The position numbers and the translations under genes are program-made. The notes under the pieces were generated by a model. It was given only the letters and a program-made list of their open reading frames with translations. It ran no database searches and was not told the DNA's origin. From assembly GCA_002238605.1 (NCBI GenBank), contig MPMR01000001.1, forward strand, positions 124,001-188,000: a stretch of DNA of 64,000 bases. Reading direction: 5' to 3'. This document shows, piece by piece, positions 53,184 through 60,954 of this stretch; position 1 is the first letter of the stretch, and each line of letters opens with the position of its first letter. The DNA comes from BD2-11 clade cluster bacterium bin43. Lineage in GTDB: Bacteria; Gemmatimonadota; Gemmatimonadetes; Longimicrobiales; Gaopeijiaceae.

Positions 53184-54127
53184 ATTCGCCGGATCCGGCG
53201 CTTCGCCTGCTCGCCGCCCTCGACCAGATCGTGCTCGGCCAGGCCACCATGCTCAGGCAGATGATGATCACCCTCCTCGCCCGCGGACACGCTCTCGTCG
53301 AAGGCGTCCCCGGAACGGCGAAGACGCTGGCGGTGCGGGCACTCGCCCGGGGGCTGAGCCTGGACTTCGGCCGGGTGCAGTTCACCCCGGACCTTATGCC
53401 CACCGACCTCACGGGGGTGAACGTCCTGGACGATTCCGGACGCGACTTCACCTACCGGCCGGGGCCCGTCTTCGCCGATCTCCTGCTGGCCGACGAGATC
53501 AACCGGGCGCCCGCCAAGACCCAGGCCGCGCTGCTCGAGTCGATGGAGGAGCGGCAGGTCACGGTGGACGGCGTAACCCGTCCGCTTCCGAACGCCTTCA
53601 CCGTGTTCGCCACCCAGAACCCGGTCGAGTACGAGGGCACCTACCCGCTCCCGGAAGCGCAGGTGGACCGCTTTCTGATGAAGATCTCGGTGGATTATCC
53701 CTCCGAGGAGGCCGAACGCCGCATCCTCGACCGCCACGATGCCGGCTTCCGCGCGGACGACGAGGGCACCTATCCGCTGGGCGAGCCGGTGTCCCGGGAG
53801 GAGCTGCTGGCGATGCGCGATACCGTCAACCGCATGCATGTGGACGAGCGTATCCGCCGCTACATCACCGACATCGTGCGCGCGACGCGCGAGGAATCGG
53901 TCTTCGCGCTGGGGGCGAGCCCGCGCGCCGGGGTGGCCCTGTTGCAGGCGGCCAAGGCCGAGGCCTGGCTCAGCGGACGGGACTTCGCCATCCCCGACGA
54001 CGTGAAGGCGCTCTCCTTCCCGATCCTCCGCCACCGGGTGGTCCTCACTCCCGAAGCGGAGGTGGAGGGACGGTCCTCCGACGACGAAGTGGCCGCGTTG
54101 CTCGAAACCCTGAACGCGCCCCGATAG
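53180..54127 (+). CDS. MoxR-family AAA ATPase
   Basis: 315 residues. Walker [15 protein letters not shown] near residue 43, Walker [22 protein letters not shown], sensor 1 [22 protein letters not shown], and the arginine-finger/sensor 2 [20 protein letters not shown]. All AAA functions are intact. MoxR ATPases act as chaperones for partner proteins with von Willebrand factor A or DUF58 domains. Here the DUF58 gene follows 6 bp downstream, which fits a maturation pair. Start overlaps the DUF4350 stop. Confidence 0.93.
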   Translation: MNSPDPALRLLAALDQIVLGQATMLRQMMITLLARGHALVEGVPGTAKTLAVRALARGLSLDFGRVQFTPDLMPTDLTGVNVLDDSGRDFTYRPGPVFADLLLADEINRAPAKTQAALLESMEERQVTVDGVTRPLPNAFTVFATQNPVEYEGTYPLPEAQVDRFLMKISVDYPSEEAERRILDRHDAGFRADDEGTYPLGEPVSREELLAMRDTVNRMHVDERIRRYITDIVRATREESVFALGASPRAGVALLQAAKAEAWLSGRDFAIPDDVKALSFPILRHRVVLTPEAEVEGRSSDDEVAALLETLNAPR

Positions 54128-54133
54128 GAGCCC

Positions 54134-55480
54134 GTGGACCAACTCCGCCCGGCCTTCGAGAGGCGATACATCCGCGCTGTCCCGAGCCGGCGCGCCCTCT
54201 GGCTGCTCGCGCTGGCTTCGCCGCTGCTCATGGTCTCGGTTCCGGTCGCGCTCCTGGCCGACCTGGTCATCGCGGGGCTGATCCTGATGGACGCACGCCG
54301 GACACGGACTCCCGAGGTGAGCCGGCGGGCTCCCGAGGTGGCCGCGCTGGGCACCTTCGGAGAAGCGGTCGTCGAGCTCGCCAACCCCGCCCCGCGCGCC
54401 GTCCGCGTGATGCTCACCGACGACATCGATGCCAGGTTCGAGCGCCGGGACGCCCCGCGGCGCCACGAGGACTGGAACGCGGGCGTGCGGCTGACCGTGC
54501 CGCCCGGCGGGTCGGTCTCGCGGTCCTACCGGATCCGTCCGCGTGCGCGGGGCTTCCTGGAACTGGGCGACCTGCACCTGCGCGCGCTGGGCCCGCTCGG
54601 CCTGGCGTGGACGCGCGCCACCGTGCCGGCGAGCGATGTGGTGCGCGTTCAGCCGGGCATCCGTGACTTCCTGCGGGACAGAAAGCACAGCCTTCGCCGC
54701 CCGCTCCACGAGATGGGACCGCGGCGCACCCGCATGCGCGCGGAGGGCACCGAGTTCGAGAGCCTCCGAGAGTACGCCAGGGGGGACGATCCGCGCACCA
54801 TCGACTGGAAGGCCTCCGCCAGGCGCCGGCACTTCGTGGTGCGCAACTACCAGGCGGAGCGCGGACAGCACATCGTCCTCGCCATCGACGCGGGCCGTCA
54901 CATGCGCGAGACCATCCTGGACCGCGAGCGCGCCGACATCGCGCTGGCCGCGTGCATGCTGCTGGCCAGCCGCGCGCAGGCCTACGGCGACCGCCTCGGG
55001 GTGATGGTCTTCGACGAGCGCATCCGCCATCTGTCGGCGCCGCGGCGGGTGAACCTCTCCCGGCTCGCGGAGACGCTCACCGGGGTCCAAACGCGCCTGG
55101 TGGAGCCGAACTACCCCCTCGCCATGGCCAGGTTGAGCCGAACCTTCAGAAAGCGGTCGCTGGTGGTGCTCTTCTCCGACGTGATCGACGAGACGGTTTC
55201 GCGGGCCCTGGTGCGCTCGCTGGGCCGGGTGGCGCGCGCGCATCTGCCGCTCGCCGTGACCATCGGCAACCCGGGCCTGGAGGAAGCGGCCGGCCAGGTG
55301 GTGACAACCGACGCAGACGCATTCCGCCGGGCGGCCGCGGCTGAACTGGTGCAGGCGCGCGCGCTGGCGCTTCAGGCCATGCGCCGTTCCGGAATCCTCG
55401 TGGTCGACGTGCCACCCGCCCAAACGCTCGCGGCCACGCTCGACAAGTACATGGAGGTCAAGGAGCGGGGGCTGCTGTAG
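54134..55480 (+). CDS. DUF58-domain (vWA-like) protein
   Basis: 448 residues from a GTG at 54134. Two membrane helices at about 17-55 precede a soluble DUF58 domain with RPRARGFLELGDLHLRALGP, the key motif FESLREYARGDDPRTIDWKA, the vWA-like start HIVLAIDAGRHM (the MIDAS position has D-x-G), and VVLFSDVIDETVSRALVRS. It is the usual partner of MoxR. The last 23 bp overlap the convergent RDD-SpoIIM fusion gene. Confidence 0.88.
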   Translation: MDQLRPAFERRYIRAVPSRRALWLLALASPLLMVSVPVALLADLVIAGLILMDARRTRTPEVSRRAPEVAALGTFGEAVVELANPAPRAVRVMLTDDIDARFERRDAPRRHEDWNAGVRLTVPPGGSVSRSYRIRPRARGFLELGDLHLRALGPLGLAWTRATVPASDVVRVQPGIRDFLRDRKHSLRRPLHEMGPRRTRMRAEGTEFESLREYARGDDPRTIDWKASARRRHFVVRNYQAERGQHIVLAIDAGRHMRETILDRERADIALAACMLLASRAQAYGDRLGVMVFDERIRHLSAPRRVNLSRLAETLTGVQTRLVEPNYPLAMARLSRTFRKRSLVVLFSDVIDETVSRALVRSLGRVARAHLPLAVTIGNPGLEEAAGQVVTTDADAFRRAAAAELVQARALALQAMRRSGILVVDVPPAQTLAATLDKYMEVKERGLL

Positions 55481-57281
55481 AGGCTCGGCGGCGCCCCTCT
55501 CCCGGGATTCGCCGACGCCCCCGGGATCTTTGCGCCGGGTTCGTCTTCGCCCGGCCGGCCGCCGTGAAGTAGACCGCCAGCAGCAGCGCGGTCGCTCCAC
55601 CGAAGGCGAACTTGGCGGCCGCCGGCAGGCCCGACGGGGAATAGAAGCCCTCGACGATCCCCGCGATCACCAGCAACCCGACCACTCCCGCGAGGAGGGA
55701 GAGCGCTTCCCGTCCTCGCGCCTGCAACGCCGCCCGGCGTGTGCGGCGACCCGGCGCCAGGACGGCGGAGCCGAGCCACAACCCGGCGCCGCCCGCCAGG
55801 CAGATGGCGGTGAGCTCCATGAAGCCGTGGGGGAAGACGAACGCCAGAATGACCCCCAGCAGCCCTTCGTTCGCGTAGAGCCCCAGAACCGTGCCCAGGT
55901 GCACGCCGTTGAAGACCAGCAGCAGCACGGTCAGCGATCCCGCCAGGACGCCGCCCGCGAAGGCCAGCAGGGCCACCTGCACGTTGTTGGTGATGAGGCT
56001 CGTCGAGGCCAGCGGCATGAGCGTGCCCGGGATGTCGACGTATTCGGCGTCGATGTCTCCCGCCGGGGTCGACTCCGCCCGCTCCAGCATGGCCGACGAG
56101 GTCATGTAGCGGGCCTGGACCGGATTCGACCGCACGATGCCGTACGAGATGCCCATGGGGCCGACGAGCAGCAGGACCGCAAGCAGGATGGGCCGTTGGT
56201 GCGTCCTGACCGCCCCTGGGAAACCGGATGCAATCCAGCGGCGCACCGAAACGATGGACTCCCCGGTGACCCGGTAGAGGAGATTGTGGCCGGCTCCGGC
56301 CCAGCGTTCCAGGCTGCGCAGCACCGACGCGGGGGCACCGTACGTGCGGGCGCGTGCCAGGTCCGCGGTCATCCCGCGGTACAGACGGCCGAAGGTCCTG
56401 AGTTCCCGCTCCGGAAGCTGCTTCAGCCCACCCCTTCGACTCTCCCGCAGCAGCTCGGCGTACCGGGCCCATTCCTGTCGCTGCTCCCGCACCAGTGCGG
56501 CCGCCTGCAGCCCCCACACGCCGCCCGCCGCGGCCCGGCGGGGTTCCTCCTCGTCGTGCAGCTGAACCAGGAGCTCGTCGGCCGTCACCGCTCCGAGCAG
56601 GGCATGGCCCTCGACGGACGGACGGATCGCCTGCAACACCGCGCTCGCAACCGAGCGCATCGCCTCGGGCGCCAGGTCGTCGCGGCGGCGGCGATAGTTG
56701 CTCAGCAGTTCGAACTGCTCGGCCGAGAGGAGCGGGCGACCCGCGGCCGGGACGGGCGAGGCTTCGGGCCAGGCCTCTTCGCCCGCGCCGCCGTCACGCA
56801 CCACGATGGTGTCGGCAGCCAGGTCGCCCAGTCGCTGGGAGCGGCCGGTGAGCATGATCACGCCCCCGCCGAGCACGCCCGTCACGGCCGGCTGGAAGTC
56901 GACGATGCGCAGCACGTTGCGGATCACCGAGCCACGCACCGAGAGGGGCTGGCCGTTGGAGTGGAGCACGCGCAGGCGGAGCGCGCGTTTTCCGGGCGTC
57001 TGGCCGTCGCGCAGCAGCTCGAACAGCAGGAAATATCCCCACTGCAGCGCGAAGAAGCCGAGCACCAGTACGCTCGCGGCGAGACTCTCGCCCAGGGACA
57101 ATCCGCCACCCCGCAGCAGCGCGTTGGCCATCGCGAACAGGATCAGACCGCCCATGACGATCGCCATGTCGATCAGCAGAGCCGCCAGCCGCGAGCCCAC
57201 GTCGGCCAGCTCGTAGTCCAGTCGGACGTGCTCGGGCGTTTCCACCCGGAGCCGGCGTCCCGCTGACGGCTTCTCCGACAC
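55458..57281 (-). CDS. RDD-domain / stage II sporulation protein M-like fusion
   Basis: 607 residues. N-terminal RDD membrane domain (about 20-165): LADVGSRLAALLIDMAIVMG, TPGKRALRLRVLHSNG and GDLAADTIVVRDG. After a charged linker of about 180 residues comes a SpoIIM-like domain (about 360-590) with seven or so helices, including RPILLAVLLLVGPMGISYGIV, TSLITNNVQVALLAFAGGVL and FVFPHGFMELTAICLAGGAG. SpoIIM-type proteins in non-sporulating bacteria sit beside MoxR/DUF58 clusters, as here. In many genomes RDD and SpoIIM are separate genes, so the fusion is worth noting. Complete. Confidence 0.85.
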   Translation of the reverse strand: MSEKPSAGRRLRVETPEHVRLDYELADVGSRLAALLIDMAIVMGGLILFAMANALLRGGGLSLGESLAASVLVLGFFALQWGYFLLFELLRDGQTPGKRALRLRVLHSNGQPLSVRGSVIRNVLRIVDFQPAVTGVLGGGVIMLTGRSQRLGDLAADTIVVRDGGAGEEAWPEASPVPAAGRPLLSAEQFELLSNYRRRRDDLAPEAMRSVASAVLQAIRPSVEGHALLGAVTADELLVQLHDEEEPRRAAAGGVWGLQAAALVREQRQEWARYAELLRESRRGGLKQLPERELRTFGRLYRGMTADLARARTYGAPASVLRSLERWAGAGHNLLYRVTGESIVSVRRWIASGFPGAVRTHQRPILLAVLLLVGPMGISYGIVRSNPVQARYMTSSAMLERAESTPAGDIDAEYVDIPGTLMPLASTSLITNNVQVALLAFAGGVLAGSLTVLLLVFNGVHLGTVLGLYANEGLLGVILAFVFPHGFMELTAICLAGGAGLWLGSAVLAPGRRTRRAALQARGREALSLLAGVVGLLVIAGIVEGFYSPSGLPAAAKFAFGGATALLLAVYFTAAGRAKTNPAQRSRGRRRIPGEGRRRASTAAPAP

Positions 57282-57289
57282 TGCGGAGC

Positions 57290-57712
57290 TTATGCGGCGG
57301 GCTCTGCGAACGACAGGGGAACCCGGCGGTGGCCGCGCTTCACGCGGTACAGGGCGAAGCGTCGCCTGTCCAGGGTGAACACCCTGTGGATCCTTAAGCG
57401 CTCCGCCGTGGCCACGATGGAGGCATCGGCGAAGTCCATCGCCATGTCCGAGTACCGGTCCATGAGCTGGAAGCCGCGCATCAGGCTCTCGTCGTCCATC
57501 GGCAGAACCCGGAGCCCGCCCTGCCGCACGAACTCCACGAGCCTGGGAGGACCCTGGCTTCCCGGCCGCAGGAGATGGAACGCCTCCGTGAGGACGGGCG
57601 CGGTCGTCACCAGCTCCTCGTTCACCGACTCCAGAACCGAGACGCAGTGCCGATGGTAGTCGTCGGCGGGGGTGAAGAGGGCCACCAGCGGTCCGGTGTC
57701 GACCAGAATCAC
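57290..57712 (-). CDS. VapC-like PIN-domain toxin
   Basis: 140 residues from a GTG at 57712, overlapping the antitoxin stop. The PIN catalytic pattern is intact: VILVDTGPLVALFTPADDYH (Asp), TTAPVLTEAFHLLRPG (Glu), MAMDFADASIVATAERL (Asp), VFTLDRRRFALY. Expected Mg-dependent RNase activity is balanced by the upstream RHH antitoxin. It ends 8 bp before the RDD-SpoIIM gene. Confidence 0.9.
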   Translation of the reverse strand: MILVDTGPLVALFTPADDYHRHCVSVLESVNEELVTTAPVLTEAFHLLRPGSQGPPRLVEFVRQGGLRVLPMDDESLMRGFQLMDRYSDMAMDFADASIVATAERLRIHRVFTLDRRRFALYRVKRGHRRVPLSFAEPAA

Positions 57713-57972
57713 GATGCGTGCCTCCGTCGAATTACGAGCACCACCGCCTGCTTCGCCCGGGAGGAGGGCGCCAGGGCGTACCCGCCGGATCGAGGCAGGG
57801 GGATATTCCTGTAGACGTCGTACGGGCGCCGGGCGGCCTCCCTGTCCAGCTCCGCCGCAAGGGTGCGCAGCGCCTGCCGGATCACCTCCGAAATGGACAG
57901 GCCCGTCCGCTCCCGCAGATCGGCCAGGGTCATCTCCCCTTCCTCCCCGAGTCGCACCGTCCGAATCGCCAT
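57709..57972 (-). CDS. Ribbon-helix-helix antitoxin (VapB/CopG-like)
   Basis: 87 residues from the ATG at 57972. A longer frame to 58224 looks non-coding. The RHH core reads MAIRTVRLGEEGEMTLADLR with the helix-turn-helix SISEVIRQALRTLAAEL. The tail carries RRPYDVYRNIPLPRSGG, a region that probably wraps the toxin. The stop overlaps the PIN start, the usual coupled arrangement. The palindrome at 58131-58146, 159 bp upstream, might be an operator. Confidence 0.85.
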   Translation of the reverse strand: MAIRTVRLGEEGEMTLADLRERTGLSISEVIRQALRTLAAELDREAARRPYDVYRNIPLPRSGGYALAPSSRAKQAVVLVIRRRHAS

Positions 57973-58130
57973 CCAGCAACTGCCCCCGGCCAGAGGGAGG
58001 AGATCGCAGAGAGCTCGAGCGCGACCACGGAGGCCGGCGCCGGCTCGCTCGGACGACAGGCGCCGATGCCTCGATCCCCCCTGCTTCGTGGGCATCGCGG
58101 CACGCCAATCGCATCGCGAAAGCCCGATCA

Positions 58131-58146
58131 TATTACGACTGTAATA
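58131..58146. promoter_or_regulatory. Palindromic site upstream of the VapBC pair
   Basis: Perfect inverted repeat TATTAC-GACT-GTAATA, in a locally AT-rich stretch that could include a promoter. It is about 159 bp from the antitoxin start on the minus strand and within the 200-bp gap before the DUF3108 gene. Candidate operator for the RHH protein or for a neighbouring regulator. Confidence 0.45.
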
Positions 58147-58315
58147 CAGTGCGGCGGTCACAACAAACCGGGGATCCTGTGACGTGCCGTCGGGGTGGCG
58201 AGAGTTCGCTCGGGGCCGGCGCAACCCGGGCGCGGGGGGCGCAGAACGCGACGTGCATCATCCTTCCCGCCCCTGGTCCTGTCAGCGGTGTACAACCCGG
58301 GCGCGGAGAGTCCTC

Positions 58316-59155
58316 TCAGCGAGGCGGCGCGGAGCCCGTGGGTTGGCCTTCGCCGGTAACCGCGGGCTGGGGCTGCCAGGCGGGCGGGCTGGTGAGGTGC
58401 AGGGTGAGGCTCCCGGGCAGAACCGGAATGTTCGATTTCATGTACACGAGGGCTCGGCGGTCGTCGTCGCTGAAGTAGAGTTCCGCCTCGCCGCCCTCGC
58501 CGAAGATTCCCCGGGTGCGGATGATGGGCTGCACCACGATGGTCTGGAAGATGCCCGCGGGGACTTCCTTCTCCTCCTTGCGCAGCACCCGTATGACCAC
58601 CGGATTCCCCGTGTCCTTGAAGTACCTGTTGAAGGTGTAGACATCGCCCACTTCCAGCGGAAGCGTGCGGATGAAGTAGACGAACGAGATGTCGTCGAGA
58701 GGGAGCGACGTGGGCAGGTCACCCGTTTCCTCGTCGTCCCTCCGTTCCCAGACCCCGCGCTCCGGGAACATCTCGTAGTGCCGATAGCGCTGCGACCCCA
58801 CTTCGTCCTGGTCCTGGATGAAGCGGTGGCTGGTCAGCGTGCGGGTGTCGAACCAGGTCTGGAACTCGTCGTGCACCCGCGCGATAAGTATGCCGCCGTC
58901 GATGCTCATGATGGCGTGGTACGCCGGGTTTCCCCGGACCGAATCGATCGCGGCGACCTCCAGCGATCCTTCCCCGGCGTTGAAGATCCCGAGCTTGACC
59001 TTGTATTCCAGGCGCTCGCCCACTTCGAACGGCACGGGAGCCTCGAGGGGCTCCGCCGGCGTGACCCAGGGCACGGGTGCCTGCGCGCGGGCGTGGGCCG
59101 GCGAGACCGCGGCGAGTCCCAGCGCGAGCGCGACGAGAGAGGTCGCGCGCGTCAT
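58316..59155 (-). CDS. DUF3108-domain exported protein
   Basis: 279 residues. The first 24 residues are a signal peptide ending ARAQAPVPW. The mature part is a beta-rich DUF3108 domain: FEVGERLEYKVKLGIFNAGE, QTWFDTRTLTSHRFIQDQDE, LPLDDISFVYFIRTLPLEVGDVY and AGIFQTIVVQP. DUF3108 proteins are periplasmic and often located next to lipid or polysaccharide genes. The stop-start overlap with the GT2 gene supports a shared transcript. Function unknown. Confidence 0.82.
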   Translation of the reverse strand: MTRATSLVALALGLAAVSPAHARAQAPVPWVTPAEPLEAPVPFEVGERLEYKVKLGIFNAGEGSLEVAAIDSVRGNPAYHAIMSIDGGILIARVHDEFQTWFDTRTLTSHRFIQDQDEVGSQRYRHYEMFPERGVWERRDDEETGDLPTSLPLDDISFVYFIRTLPLEVGDVYTFNRYFKDTGNPVVIRVLRKEEKEVPAGIFQTIVVQPIIRTRGIFGEGGEAELYFSDDDRRALVYMKSNIPVLPGSLTLHLTSPPAWQPQPAVTGEGQPTGSAPPR

Positions 59156-59940
59156 GATCCCTGCGCTGCGGCGAAGGTTACCCGGCCGCGGGCCCGGCCC
59201 AGCCCCCGTAGCGTGCGCCAGGCCCGGAAACGCGAGCGGCGCACCCGCCGGTTGCGGGGTTCTTCGACCACGGCCTCCGCGACCGCGCGGGCGTGGGGAA
59301 GCGCGCGCCCGAGCAACTCCAGGTTGCCGGCCCAGCCCTCCCCGAGCCCGAACCCCTCCTCGCTCGCTTCGGCAAACATCTTCCGGAGCACCACGACGCG
59401 ATACGCCCGGAAGCCACCGAACGGATCCGACACCGGCGCCGACCGGAGCGCCCCTCGCAACCAGTGGCGCCCCACCCAGCGGGTGAAGCGGGCCGAGCGG
59501 GTCAGTCCGGGCGGCTCCCCGGCGTAGGCCGCGCTGACGATGTCCGCGCCCCCTTCGATGGTCTTCATGAGGGGCACGATGCCCGCCGGGTCCTCGCTGA
59601 AATCGGCCTGAAGGGTCAGGGCCACGTCCCGCTTCGGATACTCCGCCCGGCGCGCGGCCTGGCGCAGCAGTTCTTCCGTGGCCCCCGAATAGCCCATTCT
59701 CTTCTTGCCGTAGAGGATCACGAGCGGTACGACGCGCCGGTAGCTCGACAGCAGCGAGCGCGTGTCGTCGCTCGAGCCGTCGTCGAGCACGAGAATCTCG
59801 TAGTCGCGCCCGAAGCCGGCCATGACCTGCCGGACCTTCCAGAGAAGCACGCCGATGGTGTTCTCTTCGTTACGAGCGGGTATGCAGATGTAGACCAAGC
59901 TGGACTCCGTGGGCCCGCGTGCATCCGTTCGGCGCTGCAA
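59152..59940 (-). CDS. Family 2 glycosyltransferase
   Basis: 262 residues from a TTG at 59940, since no ATG fits. The GT-A fold is seen in VYICIPARNEENTIGVLLWK, LVLDDGSSDDTRSLLSSYRR (nucleotide-sugar Asp motif) and QADFSEDPAGIVPLMKTIEG, a DxD-like region. Family members transfer a sugar from a UDP/GDP/polyprenyl donor to lipid or polysaccharide. No membrane helix is evident, so it would be a cytoplasmic enzyme. It is upstream of DUF3108 and next to the acyltransferase, suggesting a glycolipid pathway. Confidence 0.85.
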   Translation of the reverse strand: MQRRTDARGPTESSLVYICIPARNEENTIGVLLWKVRQVMAGFGRDYEILVLDDGSSDDTRSLLSSYRRVVPLVILYGKKRMGYSGATEELLRQAARRAEYPKRDVALTLQADFSEDPAGIVPLMKTIEGGADIVSAAYAGEPPGLTRSARFTRWVGRHWLRGALRSAPVSDPFGGFRAYRVVVLRKMFAEASEEGFGLGEGWAGNLELLGRALPHARAVAEAVVEEPRNRRVRRSRFRAWRTLRGLGRARGRVTFAAAQGS

Positions 59941-59988
59941 GATCGGGGCCGACCAGGACGGCGGGGAGCTGTTACAACAGGCTGGCGC

Positions 59989-60936
59989 TTATACCTGACC
60001 GCGCGGTGACGGTTCCGGCGCCCGCCCGGCGGCTTGCGTGCGTGGCCAGCGCCGGTGTTGCCAGAGATACTGGCCCGGATAGCGCCGCACCCAGCGCTCG
60101 AGGGCGGAGACGTGCGCTCGCGTCAGCGCTTCCACGTCCCGGGCCGGCACACCGCTCGGTGAAATGGAGACCGGCTCGAGAACGAGGTGATGGGGAACGG
60201 GCGCGGCCGGATGATGGAGGGCTACGCCCAGCACCAGGGGCGCGCCGCTGCGGAGTGAGAGCAGGGCCGCGCCGCGGGCGGTCGAGGCCGGCTCGCCGAA
60301 GAAGTCCATCATGAGGCCGCCCGCGTGGGCATTCTGGTCGGCGACCAGCACAACGACCCGGCCCCTGCGGAGCGACCGGAGCAGGAGGTGCGCCGGGTCG
60401 TCGCGCGAGACCACGTTCATTCCCAGTCGCCGGCGGGCCCGCACCAGTGCACGGTCGAAGAGCGGATTGTTCTGGGGGCGCACAACCACGTCCAGCGGGA
60501 GGCCGCGGCACGCCAGCGCCCCGCCCCCCGCCTCCCAGTTGCCGATGTGGCCGGTCACCAGGATGGCGCCCTCGCCGCGGGCCACCGGATCCGCCAGCAA
60601 CTCCCACCCCTCCACCCGGGAGCGCGCGCGAATCTCGGCGGGAGGCAGGCGGGCGAGCCGGAAGGTGGTGGCCGCCGTGCGCCCGAGGTGGCGGTAGCTC
60701 TCCCGGGCCACCCGAGCGCGCCAGGCGGGAGAACGCTCCGGGAAGACGCGCTCGAGGTTCTCTCTCGTGACCCGCCGACGGATGCGCAGCACGCCGCCGG
60801 CCAGCAACCCCGCCACCGCTCCCAGCCCCTGGATCCACCGCCCCGGAAGCAGCCCCGCGCAACCCGCGGCCAGGCGGAAGAGCGCGTACTCGACCCGGTG
60901 CCGGGTGCGCGCGCGCCGTCCCTCAGACGCCCCCAT
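59989..60936 (-). CDS. Lysophospholipid/lipid A-type acyltransferase (LpxL-like)
   Basis: 315 residues from the ATG at 60936. One N-terminal membrane-facing helix (about 20-55) is followed by the acyltransferase motif HIGNWE near 130 (H-x4-D/E catalytic pair) and GGALACRGLPLDVVVRPQNN. Further motifs are VVVLVADQNAHAGGLMMDFF and GAALLSLRSGAPLVLGVAL. It resembles LpxL/HtrB and mycobacterial PatA-type enzymes that acylate glycolipids at the inner membrane. It is 18 bp downstream of the MsbA-like gene, pointing to export of a lipid product. Confidence 0.85.
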   Translation of the reverse strand: MGASEGRRARTRHRVEYALFRLAAGCAGLLPGRWIQGLGAVAGLLAGGVLRIRRRVTRENLERVFPERSPAWRARVARESYRHLGRTAATTFRLARLPPAEIRARSRVEGWELLADPVARGEGAILVTGHIGNWEAGGGALACRGLPLDVVVRPQNNPLFDRALVRARRRLGMNVVSRDDPAHLLLRSLRRGRVVVLVADQNAHAGGLMMDFFGEPASTARGAALLSLRSGAPLVLGVALHHPAAPVPHHLVLEPVSISPSGVPARDVEALTRAHVSALERWVRRYPGQYLWQHRRWPRTQAAGRAPEPSPRGQV

Positions 60937-60954
60937 GGCCGTTCCCCGCCGGAG

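Noticed and set aside
53132-55600. 822-residue minus-strand open frame opposite MoxR and DUF58
   Set aside because: No recognisable domains; the plus-strand genes carry all catalytic motifs.
59972-60862. 296-residue alternative frame on the minus strand over the acyltransferase
   Set aside because: The competing frame (59989-60936) contains the HIGNWE motif and family sequence; this one is compositional shadow.
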